This document shows, one piece after another, positions 9,076-18,679 of a stretch of DNA of 64,000 nt. The stretch covers positions 1 through 64,000 of the forward strand of contig JAUIAO010000021.1 in assembly GCA_030425425.1 (NCBI GenBank), given 5' to 3'. The notes under the pieces were generated by a model. That model did not search any database and was not told the DNA's origin. It saw only the letters and a program-made list of their open reading frames with translations. The stretch comes from Bacteroidia bacterium (GTDB taxonomy: Bacteria; Bacteroidota; Bacteroidia; Cytophagales; Cyclobacteriaceae). The position numbers were made by a program, and so were the translations under genes. Each line of letters begins with the position of its first letter. Position 1 is the stretch's first letter.

Positions 9076-10017
9076 TTATAGATTTACATAATCAGCAATA
9101 TGCCTCACAACACCCTGAATCAAAGTAGATCTTGAAACTTTTGTCATCCAAGCCATATGAGGTGTAATGATGCAATTATCCAAATCGAATAAGCGATGGT
9201 TTTCTCCGGCAGGTTCTGTATTCAAAACATCCAACGCTGCTCCACGGATTTTTTGGTTATTTAAGACATCAAATAAGTCATTCTCATCAACTAATGGACC
9301 TCTGGCCGTATTAATGAGCATGGCGGAATGTTTCATCTTATGCAGCAGATTTTTATCAACTACGTGATAGTTATCGTCTCTGAGTGGGGCATGGAGGCTT
9401 ATGATGTCACTTTGTAGAAAAAGCTCATCTAAATTCACTAATTGAAAGTCAGGGTAATCTTCTTGTCTTGCATGATTGCTACAGACAAGAATATTCATTC
9501 CAAATGATGTGCCTATATCAGCAACCTTTCTACCGATTTCTCCTAACCCATAAATTCCGAGCTTCCTACCTGATAATTCAGGAATGGAAGTAAGCATATA
9601 GCTAAATCCTTTGTCCTTGTTCCAGTTTCCTTTTTTGACATCCATATCATGCATGGCCACTCGATTCGTCAGTTCCAAAATCAAAGCCCATGTGTGTTGA
9701 GCTACAGAGTTGGTACTGTAGCTGCTTACGTTTTTAACCGGGATTCCTCTTGATTTGGCGATTCCTAAATCCACATTATTCATACCTGTGGCAGAAATAA
9801 TGATCAGCTTTAGGTTGGGTAATTGGTCAAAATCCTTCTCTCGGATTTCCACTTTGTTGGTAATAATGATGGAAGCATCCTTTGCTCTTTTGATCAATGA
9901 TTTTTGAGGAGTCTTTTGATAAACTTCCACCTCCCCAAATTCATTAAGACCATCCCAGGAGAGGTCTCCCGGATTAGCGTATTCACCATCTAGTACAACA
10001 ATTTTAGCTTGGGACAT
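9076..10017 (-). CDS. D-isomer-specific 2-hydroxyacid dehydrogenase
   Basis: This 313-residue NAD(P)-dependent enzyme belongs to the D-2-hydroxyacid dehydrogenase family (glycerate or lactate dehydrogenase-like). It has the Rossmann motif GIYGLGEIGRKVADIG (about 148-163), catalytic Arg in NTARGPLVDE (about 238), Glu in the following segment and His in ITPHMAWMT (about 288). The start MSQAKIVVLDGEYANPGDLSW resembles the glycerate dehydrogenase/hydroxypyruvate reductase branch. ATG 10017 is preferred to 10023. The gene overlaps the end of the acyl-CoA synthetase gene, so the two are probably co-transcribed. Confidence 0.85.
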   Translation of the reverse strand: MSQAKIVVLDGEYANPGDLSWDGLNEFGEVEVYQKTPQKSLIKRAKDASIIITNKVEIREKDFDQLPNLKLIIISATGMNNVDLGIAKSRGIPVKNVSSYSTNSVAQHTWALILELTNRVAMHDMDVKKGNWNKDKGFSYMLTSIPELSGRKLGIYGLGEIGRKVADIGTSFGMNILVCSNHARQEDYPDFQLVNLDELFLQSDIISLHAPLRDDNYHVVDKNLLHKMKHSAMLINTARGPLVDENDLFDVLNNQKIRGAALDVLNTEPAGENHRLFDLDNCIITPHMAWMTKVSRSTLIQGVVRHIADYVNL

Positions 10018-11689
10018 TAGCAAATTCGTCTTTACGAAGTTCTTTTCTTAAGATTTTCCCAACGTTCGATTTTGGAAGCTCTTCTCTGAATTCTATGAAT
10101 TTCGGCATTTTGTATGCTACCAAATGATCTCTGCAGTGTTTCATGATTTCATCTTCTTTTACATGAGGATCATTTTTCACTATGAAAGCCTTTACCACTT
10201 CACCGGAAGACTTGTGAGGAACACCAATGACCCCAACTTCCAAGACTTGAGGCATTTTAGCAATCACATCTTCTACTTCATTAGGGTAGACTTTCATGCC
10301 ACCTACATTAATCATTTCTTTCTTTCGATCCACTATTTTGACAAAACCATCACTATCAAAGTAGGCTATATCTCCAGTTTTGAACCATTCGCCTTCCATC
10401 ACGTTTTTGGTCTCGTCCTCATTTTGCCAATAGCCCATCATCACTTGTGGTCCGCGTGCCCAGATTTCTCCAAATTCACCTACAGTAAGTTCCTTACCGT
10501 CTTCACTGACCATTTTCAATTCCGTAGAAGGTACCGGTATCCCGATTGTCCCAAGTTTATTATTACCGTCAATAGGATTGCAGGTGAGGAGCGGAGATGT
10601 TTCAGAGAGCCCATATCCTTCTACAATTTCATTTCCTGTAATATCCTTCCATTTATCTGCTACCGCCTCCTGTAGCGCCATTCCGCCTGCTACAGCAATT
10701 TTGAGATGGCTGAAGTCAACTTTTTGAAATTCAGGCCTTTGTACTAATCCATTAAACAATGTGTTAACTCCGGTAATTACAGAAAAAGGATGACTTTTGA
10801 GGACTTTGATAAAATCCGCCATCTTTCTAGGGTCAGTGATTAATACACTTTTCGCACCGATTTTCATCATGCCAAATAGATTGACAGTCAGGGAAAAAAC
10901 GTGATACAATGGAAGTGCCGTGATGGTAACTTCTTCACCGTTGATTAGTTGGGGTTTCATCCATGCCGCCACCTGTTCAATATTGGCGATCAGATTGCGA
11001 TGGCTTAATGCTGCGCCTTTCGCTACACCAGTAGTACCTCCGGTGTATTGTAGCAGTGCCAGGTCTGTAATTTTGAGATCAGGTTTCTGATATTGATGCT
11101 TGCGACCAAGCTTCATTACTTTCTGAAAATCAATAGAATTGGGTAAATGATATTCAGGAACCATGTGCTTTACGCGCTTGATCATGAAATCCACAATGGC
11201 ACCTTTCAGACTTCCCAGCATATCGCCTACCTCGGCAATGATGACTGTTTCAATCTCGGTTTTGTCTAAGATTTCTTCAAGCTTATAAGCGAAGGTGTTG
11301 AGCAAAATGATTGCCTTGGTGCCAGAATCAGTAAACTGATGCTCCATTTCTGAAGGCTTGTACTGTGGGTTCGTATTTACAACCACCATTCCAGCTTTCA
11401 ATACTCCGAACAATGCAACAGGGTATTGCATCACATTTGGCATCTGGAGTGCTACACGGTCTCCCTTCTGGAGGCTGGTTTCATTGATCAGGTAATTGGC
11501 GAAAGCTGTACTCATCTCACCCAGCTGATTGAAAGTGAGCTCTACACCCATATTTTCAAACGCTACTTTATCGCCATATTGGGCAACACAATCATCCACA
11601 AATTCAACCAATGAAGGATATATTTCCGGGTCAATTTCGTGTGGAACACTGTCGGGGTACTGTGATAGCCACGGATATTTATTTGTCAT
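10004..11689 (-). CDS. fadD: Long-chain fatty-acid--CoA ligase
   Basis: This 561-residue AMP-forming acyl-CoA synthetase activates fatty acids to acyl-CoA for beta-oxidation or lipid synthesis. The P-loop-like AMP-binding motif is LLQYTGGTTGVAKGAALSHR (about 207-226). Further motifs are VEGYGLSETSP, WFKTGDIAYFDSDGFVKIVD and the C-terminal KSNVGKILRKELRK catalytic-lysine motif. Full length for FadD. It lies 17 bases after the polyphosphate glucokinase gene on the same strand and overlaps the downstream dehydrogenase, so the three form one leftward operon. Confidence 0.92.
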   Translation of the reverse strand: MTNKYPWLSQYPDSVPHEIDPEIYPSLVEFVDDCVAQYGDKVAFENMGVELTFNQLGEMSTAFANYLINETSLQKGDRVALQMPNVMQYPVALFGVLKAGMVVVNTNPQYKPSEMEHQFTDSGTKAIILLNTFAYKLEEILDKTEIETVIIAEVGDMLGSLKGAIVDFMIKRVKHMVPEYHLPNSIDFQKVMKLGRKHQYQKPDLKITDLALLQYTGGTTGVAKGAALSHRNLIANIEQVAAWMKPQLINGEEVTITALPLYHVFSLTVNLFGMMKIGAKSVLITDPRKMADFIKVLKSHPFSVITGVNTLFNGLVQRPEFQKVDFSHLKIAVAGGMALQEAVADKWKDITGNEIVEGYGLSETSPLLTCNPIDGNNKLGTIGIPVPSTELKMVSEDGKELTVGEFGEIWARGPQVMMGYWQNEDETKNVMEGEWFKTGDIAYFDSDGFVKIVDRKKEMINVGGMKVYPNEVEDVIAKMPQVLEVGVIGVPHKSSGEVVKAFIVKNDPHVKEDEIMKHCRDHLVAYKMPKFIEFREELPKSNVGKILRKELRKDEFANVPS

Positions 11690-11706
11690 TTTTCTCTGAT
11701 GTTCTT

Positions 11707-12447
11707 TTAATCAAATTCATTTTTGGCAGCAAGAGCAGCACCGATGATACCTGCATGATTTCTGGATTCAGCAGGCACTATTTTAGTATCTAGATTTAAA
11801 TATTTCTCAAACTGTTCGAATTTTTTACTTAAGCCACCACCCATAATGAACATGTCCGGCCAGAAAAGCGATTCTAATCGGTTCAGGTATTCTTTGAACC
11901 TACCAGCCCATTCTTCAATGCTTAGATTTTGTGCTTCTTTAACAGATTTAGCTGCATAGTGTTCGCCAGGCATTCCATTCACTTGTATGAAGCCCAGTTC
12001 GGTATTTGGAACTAATGAACGATTAATGAAAAGCGCCGAACCAATTCCTGTTCCTACGGTGATCATCAGCGATACACCATGGCATTCTTTCCCTGCTCCG
12101 AATTTCATCTCTGCCAATCCAGCTGCGTCAGCATCATTCACAAGGTGTGTTTTACAACCAGTAGCCTTTTCTATTTCTTTAGACGCATTCATTCCAATCC
12201 AGGTAGGATCGATGTTGCTGGCTGTTTTCACGATCTCATGACGCACTGCAGCCGGAAAACCCACGCCAACAGGTCCTTTCCAATCAAATTCTCGAACAAT
12301 TGCAATTACCGTATCTATTACTGCCTGAGGCGTAGCTGGATCAGGCGTTGGTATCCTGTGTCTTTCAGTTAGTAATTCTCCAGTTTTGGTATTTACTATA
12401 GCACCTTTGATTCCAGTGCCTCCGATATCTATTCCTAAAATCTTCAT
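11707..12447 (-). CDS. ppgK: Polyphosphate glucokinase (ROK family)
   Basis: The 246-residue ROK-family sugar kinase phosphorylates glucose using polyphosphate (and often ATP). The phosphate-1 motif is [15 protein letters not shown] at the N-terminus. [14 protein letters not shown] carries the catalytic Asp region. [13 protein letters not shown] is the phosphate-2 motif. The zinc-binding CxCGxxG motif typical of other ROK kinases is lacking, as is usual for PpgK. Its upstream region is shared with the divergent gene at 12545, so it heads the leftward operon. Confidence 0.88.
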   Translation of the reverse strand: MKILGIDIGGTGIKGAIVNTKTGELLTERHRIPTPDPATPQAVIDTVIAIVREFDWKGPVGVGFPAAVRHEIVKTASNIDPTWIGMNASKEIEKATGCKTHLVNDADAAGLAEMKFGAGKECHGVSLMITVGTGIGSALFINRSLVPNTELGFIQVNGMPGEHYAAKSVKEAQNLSIEEWAGRFKEYLNRLESLFWPDMFIMGGGLSKKFEQFEKYLNLDTKIVPAESRNHAGIIGAALAAKNEFD

Positions 12448-12490
12448 ATAGTGATCAAACTTACCAAATTCCCTTAATTTTTAGGTAACA

Positions 12491-12519
12491 TTGAAGGTGA
12501 TGAAAATCGTTTAACTTCG
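12491..12519 (+). promoter_or_regulatory. Putative promoter of the DUF2911 gene
   Basis: TTG (12491-12493), 18 bases, then TAACTTCG (12512-12519), close to TAnnTTTG. It lies about 25 bases before ATG 12545. The same -7-like box occurs before serC (1624-1631). Confidence 0.4.
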
Positions 12520-12544
12520 TTTTTCAAAGACTTAAACTTGTATT

Positions 12545-13096
12545 ATGATTCGTAAACTTCTTATTGGAGCAGGAATCCTGGTGGTATTGCTAGGAGCAGC
12601 TTATTTTTATTTTAGCTATAGAGGGTATCAGCTTAGTCCAAAAGCTGAGGCTTCAGTTATTAATGGAAAATTCAAAGTAGATATCAAATATTGTGCACCC
12701 TCTGTTAGGGACCGTTTGGTTTTTGGTGAGGAAGGAGAAGAGGCACTACAGCCCTACGGCCGGTATTGGCGCCTCGGAGCGAATGAAGCTACTGAAATTA
12801 CATTCAATCAGGATGTGCTCTTTTTAGATCAGGAAGTGAAAAAAGGTACTTATGTAATGTACGCTATACCTGGTAAAAACTATTTTGACATTGGATTGAA
12901 TAATGAAACGGGTAGATGGGGGTATGCGGAAGTGGATCATGAAAAGGATGTCGTGAACGTGAAAGTGCCCGTAACGTCTTCTGATCATACAGAGCAGTTT
13001 ACCATTAAGCTGGAAAAACTTTATGATAACAGTGCCAAAATCATTTTCAATTGGTCTGACAAGCAATGGGAGATTCCTGTGATTAGCAATCAATAA
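12545..13096 (+). CDS. DUF2911 protein, membrane-anchored
   Basis: The 183-residue protein has an N-terminal hydrophobic anchor (about 5-24). The following DUF2911 domain has the family features YCAPSVRDRLVFG, YGRYWRLGANEATEITF and KKGTYVMYAIPG. DUF2911 is common in Bacteroidota periplasmic proteins. The function is unknown, and it is expected to sit on the outer face of the inner membrane. It is divergent from ppgK. Confidence 0.85.
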   Translation: MIRKLLIGAGILVVLLGAAYFYFSYRGYQLSPKAEASVINGKFKVDIKYCAPSVRDRLVFGEEGEEALQPYGRYWRLGANEATEITFNQDVLFLDQEVKKGTYVMYAIPGKNYFDIGLNNETGRWGYAEVDHEKDVVNVKVPVTSSDHTEQFTIKLEKLYDNSAKIIFNWSDKQWEIPVISNQ

Positions 13097-13111
13097 TGTT
13101 TTTGAAGATTG

Positions 13112-13159
13112 AGTTGCTGGTTATTGAGTTGTCAAAAAACCTACTAATATCCAGCAACT
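13112..13159. repeat. Inverted repeat in intergenic gap
   Basis: AGTTGCTGG (13112-13120) and CCAGCAACT (13151-13159) form a perfect 9-base inverted repeat around a 30-base AT-rich spacer. There is no T-run, so it is probably not a terminator. It could be a regulatory site for the gene at 13178. Confidence 0.35.
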
Positions 13160-13177
13160 AACATCCATCAATCAAAA

Positions 13178-14203
13178 ATGAAATACCTGCAATTTGAAAA
13201 AGGTGTACCGGCTGACGATATTAAAGATTTACTTCAGAATAATATCATCGGCACTCCTGGAAAAAGCCTAGTCTATCAACATTTAAAAACCTCAGAAAAG
13301 CTGGATTATATCGATAATCCGGCTTTTTTAAGTTTGAGGCTAGGAGGAAATGTAGTTGGTACGGCTTGTTTTATTGACCGAAAGGTATCTGTAAAAGACC
13401 ATGAGTTTAACGCGACTTATATTCGCTATTTTTCATTTCGTCGGGCGTTTAGAAGTTCCAGTGATCCGGTAAACCGTATCAATAAAAGTAGTCTGCTGAA
13501 ATCAGAACTGGAGACTTTTTTTCAGCAATCTGACAGACTGCAATATGCCTATGTAGACCCTGGGAATATCCGCTCCAAAAGGATTATTGGGGGATATGGG
13601 TTTGAGAAGGTAGGAGTGTTTAGGACGGTTTTTTTGAGCCGTTTCGATCCCAAGCCATGTCACTGTGTAGAAGTACTGGCGGCAGAAATGAGATCCCAAA
13701 TGAAAGACTTGTTAAGAGCCTTTTACAAGGATTATGGTTTGTACTTTTCGGATAATATTGGATATCAGGATTCCTATTTTATCATCAGGGAAAACAACGA
13801 GATAGTCGCAGGGATACAAGCCAATCCTGAACACTGGCATGTTCATGAAATCCCTGGAAGTAAGCATTTGATCAATATAGTTTCTGGCTTTCCGATAATC
13901 AAAAGAATCTTCAATAAAAACTTCAGATTTCTTTCATTGGAAGGTGTTTTTTACAAAAAAGGACATGAAGAGAAAGTTGTGCAACTGATCGAACATGCAC
14001 TTCATTATCATCAGAGATATACAGCTGTTATCTGCCTTGATCCAAAATGTGCTATCTATGACCTTTTTAAAACATTTGATTTAGGATTCATTAAAAACCT
14101 GACATCTGAAAAAGAAATGGCTATAATGGCACAGGGCAAGGATTCGCAAATTCAAGCATTGAGGCAGATTCCGAAATATGTCAGTGGATTTGATAATATG
14201 TAA
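13178..14203 (+). CDS. GNAT-like acetyltransferase-fold protein
   Basis: The 341-residue cytosolic protein appears to contain two GNAT-like halves. The first (about 45-155) has LRLGGNVVGTACFIDRKV, ATYIRYFSFRRAFR and AYVDPGNIRSKRIIGGYGFEKVG, which look like beta4 and the acetyl-CoA loop/C-terminal strand. The second (about 165-320) has IIRENNEIVAGIQAN. GNAT enzymes transfer acyl groups from CoA, but the substrate cannot be read from the sequence. It may be co-transcribed with the gene starting at 14207. Confidence 0.55.
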   Translation: MKYLQFEKGVPADDIKDLLQNNIIGTPGKSLVYQHLKTSEKLDYIDNPAFLSLRLGGNVVGTACFIDRKVSVKDHEFNATYIRYFSFRRAFRSSSDPVNRINKSSLLKSELETFFQQSDRLQYAYVDPGNIRSKRIIGGYGFEKVGVFRTVFLSRFDPKPCHCVEVLAAEMRSQMKDLLRAFYKDYGLYFSDNIGYQDSYFIIRENNEIVAGIQANPEHWHVHEIPGSKHLINIVSGFPIIKRIFNKNFRFLSLEGVFYKKGHEEKVVQLIEHALHYHQRYTAVICLDPKCAIYDLFKTFDLGFIKNLTSEKEMAIMAQGKDSQIQALRQIPKYVSGFDNM

Positions 14204-14206
14204 TGG

Positions 14207-14953
14207 ATGGAGACTTTTTCTACAATAATCGGAGCAATTATTATCATTTTGATCATTGCCGCTTTTATCACTTTAGTGAAGTTTCCCAAGCAGATTTTGA
14301 TAGATGCGCCTGCCGGTTTTCTGAAATTTGAGGTTGAAAGACTTATTAGTTTAATGACCATAATCACACTACCATTTTGGTTGCCTGTTTTAATATTAGA
14401 TCGCCTTTCTAAATTCGGGTTATTTCACCATAAGTTCTTTAAGTTTTTCTACAAATACCCGAAAACAGACAAAAGAGAATTACCTGAAGTTGAATACGAT
14501 ATCGAAGGGAAGATTCCTGTCGAATTCGATAAGTTCGATAGCTACTTCATTTCCACGTTAAAAGACTCCAAAAGAGTTTTAAAATCAATAGAAAGCAACC
14601 TGGCAAATGTTGACAAGGAATCACCTGAGATCAAAGTAAACTTTAAATCCGGGCATTCTATTGTTAAAGTTACTGGAATTAGCTTATACGATTTCCACCT
14701 ATTAATTCAATGTTTAGATAATGATTTTAAAAGGTCTAAAAATGTTGGTTTTGCTTATTCTGAGGGTATTTCATTTATGGGAGTATCAGACCATAAAACC
14801 TTGAATAATATCATTGGTCATACTTCCTACAAATCCAAATATGCATTCAATCTGGTTAATGGTCAGAAGGATTATTTATGTCTAAATCAATCTATTCAAA
14901 TTGAATCAAAATATGATTTGGCATTTCTCAATGATTTGATCGATTCAAATTGA
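14207..14953 (+). CDS. Membrane-anchored hypothetical protein
   Basis: The 248-residue protein has a strongly hydrophobic N-terminus (about residues 6-28) and a second hydrophobic stretch (about 48-66). A charged cytosolic domain of about 170 residues follows. I recognise no domain. The ATG follows the previous stop codon by three bases, so it is almost certainly in the same operon as the GNAT-like gene. Confidence 0.55.
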   Translation: METFSTIIGAIIIILIIAAFITLVKFPKQILIDAPAGFLKFEVERLISLMTIITLPFWLPVLILDRLSKFGLFHHKFFKFFYKYPKTDKRELPEVEYDIEGKIPVEFDKFDSYFISTLKDSKRVLKSIESNLANVDKESPEIKVNFKSGHSIVKVTGISLYDFHLLIQCLDNDFKRSKNVGFAYSEGISFMGVSDHKTLNNIIGHTSYKSKYAFNLVNGQKDYLCLNQSIQIESKYDLAFLNDLIDSN

Positions 14954-14979
14954 AAGAACAACAATCCTAGAAACGTATC

Positions 14980-16278
14980 ATGATTAACAATTCACTTATA
15001 TATAAAATCTCTCTGACTTTAATTTTGATTATTGCTGTTTCAAGCTTTTGTAATGCACAAGACCTGACTTACGCAAGATCGGTGGTCAATCATCTCGCAT
15101 CAACTGATTTTTACGGTAGAGGATATGTTAATAATGGTTCTAAAATTGCTGCAGATTACATATCAAAGCAGTTTGATAGCTTGAATCTACAGTCCTTTGG
15201 AAAGAAGCACTACCAGCCATTTAAGATTTCCGTCAATACCTTTCCTGGCAACATGGTATTAACGATCAATGATCAGGAATTAACTGTTGGAAAAGATTTC
15301 ATCATTGATCCGGGATCTCCAAGTGTTCAGGGTGATTTTGAAGTGGAAATATTACTGGTAGCAGATATTCTGGATTATCAGAAATTGTCAGAGACACTAA
15401 GAAGATCATCCAAAAAGTTTGTCATTATTCCTCCATTCAAAATCAAAAGTTACACCAAAGAAGAACAAGAAAAGATTAGAGGAATAATCAACTTTCTGAA
15501 ATATCAGCCCGAAAATCCTGCTGCAGGATTGATTCAATTGACGGATGAGAAGCTAACCTGGGGAGGATCTACGCGTCAAAACACCAAACCCGCGTTTACG
15601 GTCATGGCAACCGAAGAATTAAATGATATTAAGAAAGTGTCAGTGAAGGTAGAGGCTAAATTCATTGAGAATTATAAAACACAAAACGTGATTGGATATG
15701 TGGAAGGTGAGCGAAATGATTCTTTGATTGTATTGACTGCTCATTATGATCATCTGGGAATGATGGGAGAGGGTGTCGTTTTCCCGGGAGCTAATGACAA
15801 TTCAAGCGGAATTGCGATGCTCCTGAATCTTGCCAAATACTTTCAACAAAACCCACCCCAATTTACTACAGTATTTATGGCACTCGGAGCGGAAGAACTT
15901 GGCTTATTAGGAGCGAAGTATTTTGTTGAAAATCCTCTTTTCGAACTTTCCAAGATAAAGTTTCTCATCAATTTTGATCTGGCAGGAACGGGTGATGACG
16001 GAATTCAAGTAGTCAATGGGAAAGTCTATCAGGATAAATTTGATCAGTTGGTACGAATCAATGAAGAACAACAACTACTCAAGCAAGTGAAAATCCGTGG
16101 AGAAGCTTGCAATAGTGACCATTGTATGTTTCACAACGAAGGAGTTCCATGTTTTTATATATACACTTTAGGAGGAATTCAGGCATATCATGATATTGAT
16201 GACAAAGCAGAGACTTTGCCGTTGACCGAGTTTGAAGATTATTATAGGTTGATAACTGCTTTTATTGAAACATTATGA
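14980..16278 (+). CDS. Secreted M28-family metallopeptidase
   Basis: The 432-residue protein has a Sec signal peptide (about 1-26, ending FCNAQ). An insertion resembling a PA domain follows, then an M28 (Zn aminopeptidase-type) catalytic domain. Metal ligands are visible in TAHYDHLGMMGEG, GANDNSSGIAMLL, LGAEELGLLGAKYF (catalytic Glu pair), LINFDLAGTG and the final His in YHDIDDKAETL. It probably cleaves N-terminal residues from peptides in the periplasm or outside the cell. Full length. It lies 26 bases after the preceding gene. Confidence 0.88.
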   Translation: MINNSLIYKISLTLILIIAVSSFCNAQDLTYARSVVNHLASTDFYGRGYVNNGSKIAADYISKQFDSLNLQSFGKKHYQPFKISVNTFPGNMVLTINDQELTVGKDFIIDPGSPSVQGDFEVEILLVADILDYQKLSETLRRSSKKFVIIPPFKIKSYTKEEQEKIRGIINFLKYQPENPAAGLIQLTDEKLTWGGSTRQNTKPAFTVMATEELNDIKKVSVKVEAKFIENYKTQNVIGYVEGERNDSLIVLTAHYDHLGMMGEGVVFPGANDNSSGIAMLLNLAKYFQQNPPQFTTVFMALGAEELGLLGAKYFVENPLFELSKIKFLINFDLAGTGDDGIQVVNGKVYQDKFDQLVRINEEQQLLKQVKIRGEACNSDHCMFHNEGVPCFYIYTLGGIQAYHDIDDKAETLPLTEFEDYYRLITAFIETL

Positions 16279-16335
16279 TTTTTGAAATTATAATCCAATC
16301 TGTTACTTTTCTTTTTACAATGAACTGATAGTCGC

Positions 16336-16971
16336 ATGAGAAATGAGAAAATGACCAAATCTGTAGAGGTATACCTGAAAGAAGGCTGCGGTAGATGCAG
16401 TCTGGGCGGTACTCCAGACTGCAAGGTTCATACATGGATCGATATCCTCAAAAGATTAAGACAGATCATGTTAGACTGTGGTTTAAATGAAGAGTCTAAA
16501 TGGGGAGTGCCCGTTTATACACTAAATGGCAATAATGTATTGAATGTCAGTGCTTTAAAAGAATATGCTGCCATTGGTTTTTTTAAAGGTTCCTTACTTC
16601 AGGATGAAAAGAGTACCCTGGAAAAGCCTGGACCAAATTCTCAGGCTGTGCGGCTATTCAAATTCACTAGCATAGATCAGATAATTGAAATGGAGGAGAC
16701 CATCAAGGCTTATGTTTTTGAAGCAATTGAGGTAGAAAAACTTGGCTTAGAAGTGCAGTTCAAAAAAGAACCGGAACCCATTCCTGAGGAACTTGAAGCG
16801 AAATTTGAGGATGATCCAACCTTGAAAACAGCATTTGAAGCTCTTACACCAGGGAGACAAAGAGGATATATCCTTCATTTTTTGCAGCCAAAACAATCGA
16901 AAACCCGGGCATCCAGAATCGAAAAGTGTATTCCGAAGATCATGGAAGGAAAAGGATTTCATGATCGGTAA
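16336..16971 (+). CDS. DUF1801 plus YdeI/OmdA-domain protein
   Basis: The 211-residue protein begins with a short Cys cluster (CGRCSLGGTPDC, about 20-31). A DUF1801 domain follows (about 35-130, WGVPVYTLNGNNVLNV and YAAIGFFKG). The C-terminal OmdA segment has IPEELEAKFEDDP, FEALTPGRQRGYILHF and an intact end, RIEKCIPKIMEGKGFHDR. It gives a useful comparison for the truncated relative at 154-612, which lacks this C-terminal helix. An alternative start is the Met five residues in. Cytosolic, function unknown. Confidence 0.75.
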   Translation: MRNEKMTKSVEVYLKEGCGRCSLGGTPDCKVHTWIDILKRLRQIMLDCGLNEESKWGVPVYTLNGNNVLNVSALKEYAAIGFFKGSLLQDEKSTLEKPGPNSQAVRLFKFTSIDQIIEMEETIKAYVFEAIEVEKLGLEVQFKKEPEPIPEELEAKFEDDPTLKTAFEALTPGRQRGYILHFLQPKQSKTRASRIEKCIPKIMEGKGFHDR

Positions 16972-17000
16972 TCATTTCACCTCCAGAGGAGATTATTTTT

Positions 17001-17031
17001 AAAAGCTGACTTATATAGTTGGCTTTTTTTC
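17001..17031 (+). terminator. Rho-independent terminator
   Basis: AAGCTGAC (17003-17010) pairs with GTTGGCTT (17018-17025), with two G-T pairs, and a seven-T run follows. It separates the YdeI-type gene from the amidoligase operon. The remaining gap to 17240 is AT-rich and presumably holds the operon promoter. Confidence 0.6.
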
Positions 17032-17239
17032 TTTGGTATAATCGAACTTAGAAAACATATCCTTTTGAATCAATCGATTTCCTCGGTAAAATAATTTTGA
17101 GAATTCAATAGATATTGATGAATCAGAATTATATTTCATTCAAATATTTTGAAATATAAGCAATGATTATGCTACATAAGACCGATATCATTGATATATT
17201 TTTAATATAAATTTTGATTGATTAAAAATATGTGAATTC

Positions 17240-18667
17240 ATGAGGAGTGAATATGATAGTTTTTCCCATTTTGATGAAATGTTCGATTCAGAGGGAAATT
17301 GCAGGGAGGCACAAAAACCATTGCTCAACCAACTAGATAATTTGCCTTTCGACAAATTGCAACAGCTTCAGCACACCACTGAAAAAGCTCAGCTGTCTAT
17401 GGGTATGACATTTAATGTCTATAAGGATAACGAGGGGATCGAACGAATTCTACATCTTGATGTGATTCCCAGAATAATAAATGGCAGTGAGTGGAAAACC
17501 ATTGATCAGGGTTTGCAGCAACGCATCAGAGCCATTGACTTGTTTATTGATGACCTATACCACGATCAGAAAATCATCAAAGATGGTATCATACCAAAAG
17601 AAGTTGTTTATTCCAGCAAAGACTTTCTTGCTCCATGCAAAGGTTTAAATCCGCCAAAAGGAATTTGGTCTCACATTTCTGGTTGCGATTTGGTAAGAAA
17701 TGAGAAGGGAGAATATTTGGTTTTAGAGGATAATCTGAGGTGTCCTTCCGGAGTGTCATATTTGTTAGAAAATCGGGAAATAATCAAGCAAACATTTCCT
17801 GGCTTGTTTATGGATATGGGTGTACAACCTGTATCTGAGTACCCGGCAATGTTGATGGATTTGCTCCAAGGTTTAAGCAATAAGGAAAATCCTCAGGTTG
17901 CTGTACTCACGCCAGGAATTTATAATTCAGCATATTTTGAACATTCTTATTTGGCCCAGCAAACTGGAGCCGAACTGGTGGCCGGACAGGACCTGATGGT
18001 GAAAGACAAGAAGGTTTATATGCAAACCACCACAGGACTAAAACAAGTTGATGTCATTTATAGAAGGATAGATGATACCTTCATGGATCCATTGGCATTC
18101 AATCCACAGTCTATGTTGGGGGTTCCGGGACTAATGGAGGCCTACAGAGCAGGAAATATAGCTTTGGCCAATGCTCCAGGTACAGGAGTAGCTGATGACA
18201 AGGCTGTCTATGCTTACATACCTCGTGTGATTAAATACTACCTGGATCAGGATCCTATCATTAATAATGTGAAGACTTATTTGTGTAACGAACCTGATGA
18301 TTTGAAGTATGTGCTGGACAATATAGAAGATCTCGTAGTGAAAGAAACCAATGCTGCAGGAGGCTATGGAATGATGATTGGCCCGAAAGCCACGAAAGAG
18401 GAGCATGCAAAATTCAGAAGACTGGTGAAAGACAATCCTCGAAACTATATCGCGCAACCTACCTTGTCATTGTCTACTGTCCCAACTCTCACAGAAAAGG
18501 GCATCGCGCCGAGACATGTAGATTTACGTCCTTATGTTCTCAATAATGGAGATAAGATCAATGTGGTTCCGGGAGCATTAAGCAGAGTAGCGTTGGTTGA
18601 AGGTTCGTTGGTGGTGAATTCATCACAAGGTGGTGGAAGTAAGGATACCTGGGTTTTATATAAATAA
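17240..18667 (+). CDS. Circularly permuted ATP-grasp protein (amidoligase type)
   Basis: This 475-residue protein of the circularly permuted ATP-grasp family (older DUF404/DUF407) has the usual LLENREIIKQTFPGLF, VAVLTPGIYNSAYFEHSYLA, DVIYRRIDDTFMDP and VVKETNAAGGYGM segments. The C-terminal YVLNNGDKINVVPGALSRVAL and GGGSKDTWVLYK motifs follow. ATP-grasp enzymes form amide bonds through acyl-phosphate intermediates. This family always occurs with alpha-E and transglutaminase-like genes and is predicted to make or modify peptides. It is the first gene of a five-gene operon, with 12 bases before the alpha-E gene. Confidence 0.9.
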   Translation: MRSEYDSFSHFDEMFDSEGNCREAQKPLLNQLDNLPFDKLQQLQHTTEKAQLSMGMTFNVYKDNEGIERILHLDVIPRIINGSEWKTIDQGLQQRIRAIDLFIDDLYHDQKIIKDGIIPKEVVYSSKDFLAPCKGLNPPKGIWSHISGCDLVRNEKGEYLVLEDNLRCPSGVSYLLENREIIKQTFPGLFMDMGVQPVSEYPAMLMDLLQGLSNKENPQVAVLTPGIYNSAYFEHSYLAQQTGAELVAGQDLMVKDKKVYMQTTTGLKQVDVIYRRIDDTFMDPLAFNPQSMLGVPGLMEAYRAGNIALANAPGTGVADDKAVYAYIPRVIKYYLDQDPIINNVKTYLCNEPDDLKYVLDNIEDLVVKETNAAGGYGMMIGPKATKEEHAKFRRLVKDNPRNYIAQPTLSLSTVPTLTEKGIAPRHVDLRPYVLNNGDKINVVPGALSRVALVEGSLVVNSSQGGGSKDTWVLYK

Positions 18668-18679
18668 GATTTTAATTGA

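Noticed and set aside
10124-10675. 183-codon open frame opposite to fadD
   Set aside because: Shadow of a clear acyl-CoA synthetase; its product is rich in Phe/His/Tyr as expected from antisense translation.
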